From Lysobacteraceae bacterium PS02340 (GTDB taxonomy: Bacteria; Pseudomonadota; Gammaproteobacteria; Xanthomonadales; Xanthomonadaceae), in contig JASCOC010000002.1 in NCBI GenBank assembly GCA_029959605.1, positions 124,001 through 188,000 of the forward strand: DNA of 64,000 nucleotides, read 5' to 3'. A model generated the notes under the pieces. That model made no database searches. It was not told where the DNA came from and saw nothing but the letters and a program-made list of their open reading frames with translations. Positions 60,437 through 64,000 of this stretch are shown in pieces. Positions within the stretch are counted from its first letter, which is position 1; the number at the start of each line of letters is the position of its first letter. The position numbers and the translations under genes were made by a program.

Positions 60437-61192
60437 TCAGCCAGCCAGCATGGCGCGCAGCAGCGCCGGAATGCCCGAAGAAGCCGCCGCCACATTGTCG
60501 AGCACGTCCTCGAACGTGATCACCTCGTCGACCTGCGGGCCTGCTCCGGCGGCCCAGTTGGCGACGATCGCCAGACACGCGTAGTCGAGCCCGAGCTCGC
60601 GCGCGAGCCCGGCTTCCGGCATGCCGGTCATGCCGACCAGATCGCAACCATCGCGGCGCATGCGCGCGATCTCCGCGCGCGTCTCCAACCGCGGACCCTG
60701 CGTCGCGCCGTAGCAGCCGCCATCGACCAGCGTCACGCCTGCAGACGCCGCTGCATCGAGCACGCGCCTGCGCAGCACCGGCGTGTAGGGATCGCCGAAG
60801 TCGACGTGCAGCACGTCGGTCCCTTCTTCCTCGCAATAGGTCGACACACGACCCCAGGTGTAATCGATCAGTTGGTCCGGACACGCCAGCACGCGCGGCC
60901 CGAAGCGCTCGGTAATGCCGCCGACGGTATTGAGCGCCAGCACCCGCGTCGCACCCAGCGCCTGCAGCGCCGACAGATTGGCCCGATAGTTCACCCGATG
61001 CGGCGGCACCGAATGCCCCTCGCCGTGCCGCGCCAGAAACGCGACGCGCTTGCCGTCGAGGGTGCCCACCCGCACCGGCCCCGACAACGCGCCATAGCGC
61101 GTGACCGGCTGATGCGGCTCCACATCCTGCAGGTCGGCCAACTGATAGAGGCCGGTGCCGCCGATGACGGCCAGATCGATGTCGAGGTGCAT
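60437..61192 (-). CDS. S-methyl-5'-thioinosine phosphorylase (MTIP)
   Basis: A 251-residue purine phosphorylase of the MTAP/PNP trimeric family. It starts DLAVIGGTGLYQL and has the phosphate-binding FLARHGEGHSVPPHRVNYRANLSAL, the substrate segment NTVGGITERFGP, and EVITFEDVLDN. The substitutions place it with gammaproteobacterial MTIP enzymes rather than eukaryotic MTAP, though plain MTA phosphorylase activity cannot be excluded by reading. It returns the methylthioinosine ribose to salvage, giving hypoxanthine. HPRT, which would use that hypoxanthine, is encoded 190 bases upstream on the same strand. Confidence 0.88.
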   Translation of the reverse strand: MHLDIDLAVIGGTGLYQLADLQDVEPHQPVTRYGALSGPVRVGTLDGKRVAFLARHGEGHSVPPHRVNYRANLSALQALGATRVLALNTVGGITERFGPRVLACPDQLIDYTWGRVSTYCEEEGTDVLHVDFGDPYTPVLRRRVLDAAASAGVTLVDGGCYGATQGPRLETRAEIARMRRDGCDLVGMTGMPEAGLARELGLDYACLAIVANWAAGAGPQVDEVITFEDVLDNVAAASSGIPALLRAMLAG

Positions 61193-61381
61193 GGAAGTTC
61201 TCGCGATGGGGACGGGAGCGGATCGCTATTGTCCGATGACGCGCCTTGAAACGGCAGCCGGACGCGCTGGTTGGCCGACTAAGCGACACGCATCTGAAGC
61301 CACCTGCGCGACGCCGCAACATTCACCCGGAATCCTGCCGATTCGCCCCAAGCGTCACGGCAGGCAACACGGGGAACGGAA

Positions 61382-61942
61382 TCACTCCGCGAGCGCGTAG
61401 ATCCCTGGCAGATTGCGCCCCTGCTCGTGGAAATCCATGCCGTAGCCGAACACATACCGGTCCGGCACTTCGACGCCGACGTAATCGGCTTCGACACCAT
61501 CCACGCCACGGTCGTGCACCTTGACCGCGAGCACGGCGACGCGGACGTCGGTGGCGCCCTGGTCTTCGACCCACTGGCGCACGGCCTTGAGGGTGTGGCC
61601 TTCGTCGAGGATGTCGTCCACCAACAACACGCGGCGTCCCTGCAGCGGGGTCGCGGGACGATGCAGCCAGGCGAGGCCCGAGCCGGTGGTGTTGCCGCGG
61701 TAACGGGTGGCGTGCAGATAGTCGAACTCGAGGTCGACCTCGTTCTCGCCGATCGCGAATGCGAGCTGCGCGGCGAACGGCATGCCGCCATGCATGATCG
61801 TGATGTAGACCGGCGGCACGTCGTCGTCGCCGTACTCGTCGGCGATCTCCTCGGCCATCGCTTCGATAGCGTCTTCGAGCGCGTCGCGATCGAACAGCAG
61901 GTCGGCGGTGTCGATCACGTCGTCGAGGCGTGGAACGTTCAT
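61382..61942 (-). CDS. hpt: hypoxanthine-guanine phosphoribosyltransferase
   Basis: A 186-residue type I phosphoribosyltransferase. The PRPP-binding motif is VLLVDDILDEGHTLKAV (about residues 105-121), the pyrophosphate loop is IMHGGMPFA and the purine-binding region lies near YVGVEVPDRYVFGYGMDFHEQGRNLPGIYAL. The enzyme salvages hypoxanthine and guanine. It overlaps nagZ by four bases (ATGA) and is translated after it. The 190 bases between it and the MTIP gene hold no gene or clear signal. Confidence 0.92.
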   Translation of the reverse strand: MNVPRLDDVIDTADLLFDRDALEDAIEAMAEEIADEYGDDDVPPVYITIMHGGMPFAAQLAFAIGENEVDLEFDYLHATRYRGNTTGSGLAWLHRPATPLQGRRVLLVDDILDEGHTLKAVRQWVEDQGATDVRVAVLAVKVHDRGVDGVEADYVGVEVPDRYVFGYGMDFHEQGRNLPGIYALAE

Positions 61943-62940
61943 GCGATGTCTCCGGTGCGGGGGGCGGATGCGTCGCCGGCGAGCGCGCCGTCCCAGCCGA
62001 GCGGACCGCGTCCGATCAGGCCGGTCAGCGCCATGGTGTTGAGCGTACGGCCTTCGACCGCTGCCAGCGATTCGGCGACGAGTTCCGGGTGGCAGACGAG
62101 GACGACGTCGCAACCGGCATCGAGATGCGCATCGACGCGCGACTTGATGCCGCCTGCGGAGAACGCCGCGGCCATGCCGATGTCGTCGGAAAACACCACG
62201 CCACGGAAGCCCATCTGCTCGCGCAGGATCGTGTTGATCCACAGCGGCGAATAGCCGGCCGGCTCGGGCGCGACCTGCGGGTAGACCACGTGCGCGAGCA
62301 TCACCGCGTCGGCGCCGGCATCGATACCGGCCACGAACGGCACAAGATCGTGCGCGCGGATCGCGTCGAGACTGCGGTCGTCGACCGCGTCGTCGAAATG
62401 CGTGTCCTCGCGCACCGAGCCATGACCCGGGAAGTGCTTGAGCGTCGCGGCCATGCCGGCTTCGTGCATGCCTTCGACATAGGCGCGCGTGAGCGCGGCG
62501 ACGATTCGCGGATCTTCGGAGAACGACCGATCGCCGATCGCGAGATTGCCATGACCGACGTCGACCACCGGCGCGAAGCTCAGGTCGACTCCACTGGCGC
62601 GCACTTCCTGCGCCATCAGGCGCGCATGCGCACGCGAGGCTGCCATCGCGGCATCGGGATCGGCGAGGTACTGCGCACCGAAACCGGCCAGTGACGGCAG
62701 TTCCGAATAGCCGTCCTGGAAGCGCTGCACGCGGCCGCCTTCCTGGTCCACGCAGACCAGCTGCGGACGCGGCGCGGCGGCACGGATCGCGGCGGACAGC
62801 TCGGCGATCTGCGCGCGCGAGGCGAAGTTGCGCTTGAACAGGATCACGCCGGCGCAGGCATCGTGCTGCAGCCAGTCGCGTTCCTGTGCGGTAAGTTCGG
62901 TGCCGGCGACGCCGATCACGAGCATTGCGGACTTCTCCAT
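61939..62940 (-). CDS. nagZ: beta-N-acetylhexosaminidase NagZ
   Basis: A 333-residue GH3 enzyme. The substrate and catalytic His/Asp motif KHFPGHGSVREDTHF, the VVFSDDIGMAAAF nucleophile region (Asp in SDD) and CVDQEGGRVQRF are intact. It removes N-acetylglucosamine from cytoplasmic muropeptides during peptidoglycan recycling; there is no signal peptide, as expected. The ATG at 62940 follows GGAGAA-like sequence. It heads an operon with hpt. Confidence 0.95.
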   Translation of the reverse strand: MEKSAMLVIGVAGTELTAQERDWLQHDACAGVILFKRNFASRAQIAELSAAIRAAAPRPQLVCVDQEGGRVQRFQDGYSELPSLAGFGAQYLADPDAAMAASRAHARLMAQEVRASGVDLSFAPVVDVGHGNLAIGDRSFSEDPRIVAALTRAYVEGMHEAGMAATLKHFPGHGSVREDTHFDDAVDDRSLDAIRAHDLVPFVAGIDAGADAVMLAHVVYPQVAPEPAGYSPLWINTILREQMGFRGVVFSDDIGMAAAFSAGGIKSRVDAHLDAGCDVVLVCHPELVAESLAAVEGRTLNTMALTGLIGRGPLGWDGALAGDASAPRTGDIA

Positions 62941-63013
62941 CGAACACGCCCCATGGCGCGGACGGGCATTGTCGCAGATGCGGACGCGCGTGCCGTCAGG
63001 CGACGCGGCGTGT

Positions 63014-63180
63014 TCAGTCGCAGCCCGACGGACCGCAGGCCGGCGCGGACGCAGACGTCAGTGCAGCGCTGCCCAGCGCCTGGCGCACGGCATCGGCCAT
63101 CGCGTCGGGGAGTTGCGCGCCCTGCACCGCCAACCGCCCGTCGATGACGCAGGTCGGCATTGCGCGGATACGGGCGAAGA
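63014..63180 (-). pseudogene. 5'-truncated FrnE/DsbA-family remnant
   Basis: About 55 codons reading FARIRAMPTCVIDGRLAVQGAQ and continuing to CGPSGCD-stop. This matches the C-terminal end of FrnE/2-hydroxychromene-isomerase-type DsbA proteins, where a cis-proline segment such as GVPxFVIDGRYAVSGAQ precedes the last helix and a cysteine-rich tail. The N-terminal thioredoxin part is missing: the frame runs back into the antisense of nothing recognisable within the CYTH gene. I read it as the leftover of a deleted gene. A 48-residue small protein starting at 63160 is a less likely alternative. Confidence 0.6.
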
Positions 63181-63182
63181 CC

Positions 63183-63686
63183 TCAGCCGCGTTCCGCCGC
63201 GTCCCAGTGCGAGAACGGCCGCGCGGCGAGCGCGAGATTGAAGTAGCGCCGATGTGCGGTGACCTCGGCGCCGAGCCAGTCGGGATGCGCGAAGATTTCG
63301 TCGGCGGCGCCCAGTTCGATCTCGGCGACCACGAGGCCGGCGTTGTCGCCGAGGAACTCGTCGACTTCCCACAGATGCGCGCCATGACGCACGAGGTGCC
63401 GGCGCTTCTCGACCAGACCGCCGACGCACAGCTTCAGCAACGCATGCGCGTCGTCGACCGGCAATGGCAGCTCGAACTCCTGCCGCGTGGTGCCGGTCTC
63501 GCGCGACTTGATGTTGAGGAACGCGACATCGCCCTCGATCCGCACGCGGACCGACGCGTTCTGCGCGCCGCTGGCGATCGACGCGGCGTCGTTGAGATAG
63601 CCCTGCGCCATCGGCACGACCGCGTGCGCGGCCGCGCGCCAGGCGTCGGTCGTGACGAGGAACTTGCGCTCGATCTCGATGCCCAT
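63183..63686 (-). CDS. CYTH domain protein (inorganic triphosphatase-like)
   Basis: A 167-residue CYTH/triphosphate-tunnel protein. The defining ExExK motif is at the very start (MGIEIERKFLV; E4, E6, K8), with strand motifs RVRIEGDVAFLNIKSRET, RRHLVRHGAHLWEVDEFLG and VVAEIELGAADE that line the tunnel. Bacterial members hydrolyse inorganic triphosphate or bind nucleotides; a single CYTH domain is present without the CHAD domain. It lies just downstream of the RNA methyltransferase gene and just upstream of the FrnE remnant. Confidence 0.9.
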   Translation of the reverse strand: MGIEIERKFLVTTDAWRAAAHAVVPMAQGYLNDAASIASGAQNASVRVRIEGDVAFLNIKSRETGTTRQEFELPLPVDDAHALLKLCVGGLVEKRRHLVRHGAHLWEVDEFLGDNAGLVVAEIELGAADEIFAHPDWLGAEVTAHRRYFNLALAARPFSHWDAAERG

Positions 63687-63693
63687 GCGGTAC

Positions 63694-64000
63694 TCAGCGC
63701 TTCTCGAACAGGGCGATGGATTCGACGTGCGCGGTCTGCGGGAACATGTCCATGACCCCGGCATCGGCCAGCGTCCAGCCGCGTTCGTTGACCAGATAAC
63801 CCGCATCACGCGCCAGCGATGCCGGATGGCAGCTGACGTAGACGATGCGCTTGAAGCGCTCCAACGGCAGCTGGCGCAGCACGTCGATCGCGCCCGACCG
63901 CGGCGGATCGAGCAGCAGCTTGTCGAACCCCTGGCGCATCCACGACGTGCTGCGCTGGTCCTGGGTGAGATCGGCCGCGTGGAACTGCGCGTTCGCCAGC
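63694..64000 (-). CDS. TrmA/RlmD-type RNA (uracil-C5)-methyltransferase, 5' part outside window
   Basis: The last 101 codons of a TrmA-family enzyme, continuing beyond position 64000. The methyltransferase motif [10 protein letters not shown] (motif IV) and the catalytic cysteine in [19 protein letters not shown] are present, followed by [21 protein letters not shown], the usual end of RlmD/RumA-like proteins. It methylates a uridine in rRNA (or tRNA for TrmA); the distinguishing N-terminal TRAM and iron-sulfur parts are not visible, so I give no gene symbol. It is followed by the CYTH gene after seven bases and is probably co-transcribed with it. Confidence 0.9.
   Translation of the reverse strand, partial: LANAQFHAADLTQDQRSTSWMRQGFDKLLLDPPRSGAIDVLRQLPLERFKRIVYVSCHPASLARDAGYLVNERGWTLADAGVMDMFPQTAHVESIALFEKR

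Noticed and set aside
1-64000. tRNA, rRNA, CRISPR, prophage or insertion sequence
   Set aside because: No cloverleaf, repeat-spacer series, integrase or transposase was found on reading both strands; short RNA genes cannot be fully excluded without a covariance search.

Overview
The window reads as a continuous chromosomal segment of a high-G+C gammaproteobacterium, most likely Xanthomonadaceae/Lysobacteraceae (Lysobacter-Luteimonas-like). This is inferred from gene content: large TonB-dependent receptors, a LysR-pirin pair, a DUF2058 protein, an S-methyl-5'-thioinosine phosphorylase near HPRT and NagZ, TACACT/TAGAAT-type -10 boxes, and the style of the extragenic repeats. I see no rRNA, tRNA, insertion sequence, prophage or CRISPR array. 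Nearly all of the sequence is coding, in short operons with 1-8 base overlaps.

Layout. 1-9.5 kb holds small housekeeping and conserved hypothetical genes: DUF2789, DUF1328, DUF998, a ROK-type sugar kinase homologue whose halves appear in reversed order, a methyltransferase, a YkgJ-like cysteine protein, an SDR oxidoreductase, a glycine-zipper protein, DUF2058, a YgjP-like metallopeptidase, a nitroreductase, a DUF885 lipoprotein and OsmC. 9.5-27.7 kb is rich in exported and carbohydrate-related functions: an M13 peptidase, a lipobox-bearing mutarotase homologue, LysR/pirin, a GH16 glucanase behind a LacI-type palindrome, glutaminase, a 1039-residue discoidin plus six-hairpin-glycosidase-like protein, a glutathionyl-hydroquinone reductase, a Tat-exported dienelactone hydrolase, a 931-residue TonB-dependent receptor and an M14 peptidase. 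27.7-34.7 kb holds a GAF-GAF-GGDEF-EAL signalling protein divergent from an ECF sigma / membrane anti-sigma / YigZ / ABC exporter operon.

34.8-35.48 kb is the only long gene-free stretch. It is a large inverted duplication: two 173-base arms about 88% identical by my manual count, carrying matching but differently sequenced inner hairpins and flanked by hexamer tracts. 35.5-46.9 kb holds an FAD monooxygenase and two RND efflux cassettes on either side of a TetR gene, with a TetR-type operator in front of the left cassette. 47-49.3 kb holds bioD, a TMEM175-type K+ channel, an fRMsr and a TfoX-like protein. 49.4-60.4 kb holds a cobalamin riboswitch with btuB, a small porin and kdpABCDE. 60.4-64 kb holds purine salvage (MTIP, HPRT), NagZ, a probable FrnE/DsbA remnant, a CYTH protein and the 3' end of a TrmA/RlmD-type RNA methyltransferase.

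The genes work together mainly as small local circuits: efflux under TetR, potassium uptake under KdpDE, B12 import under a riboswitch, and polysaccharide use (GH16, discoidin-glycosidase, TonB receptor). No biosynthetic cluster or defence island is visible. The least explained items are the inverted-duplication element, the permuted ROK protein, and a perfect 22-bp hairpin that covers the ribosome binding site of the DUF885 lipoprotein gene.
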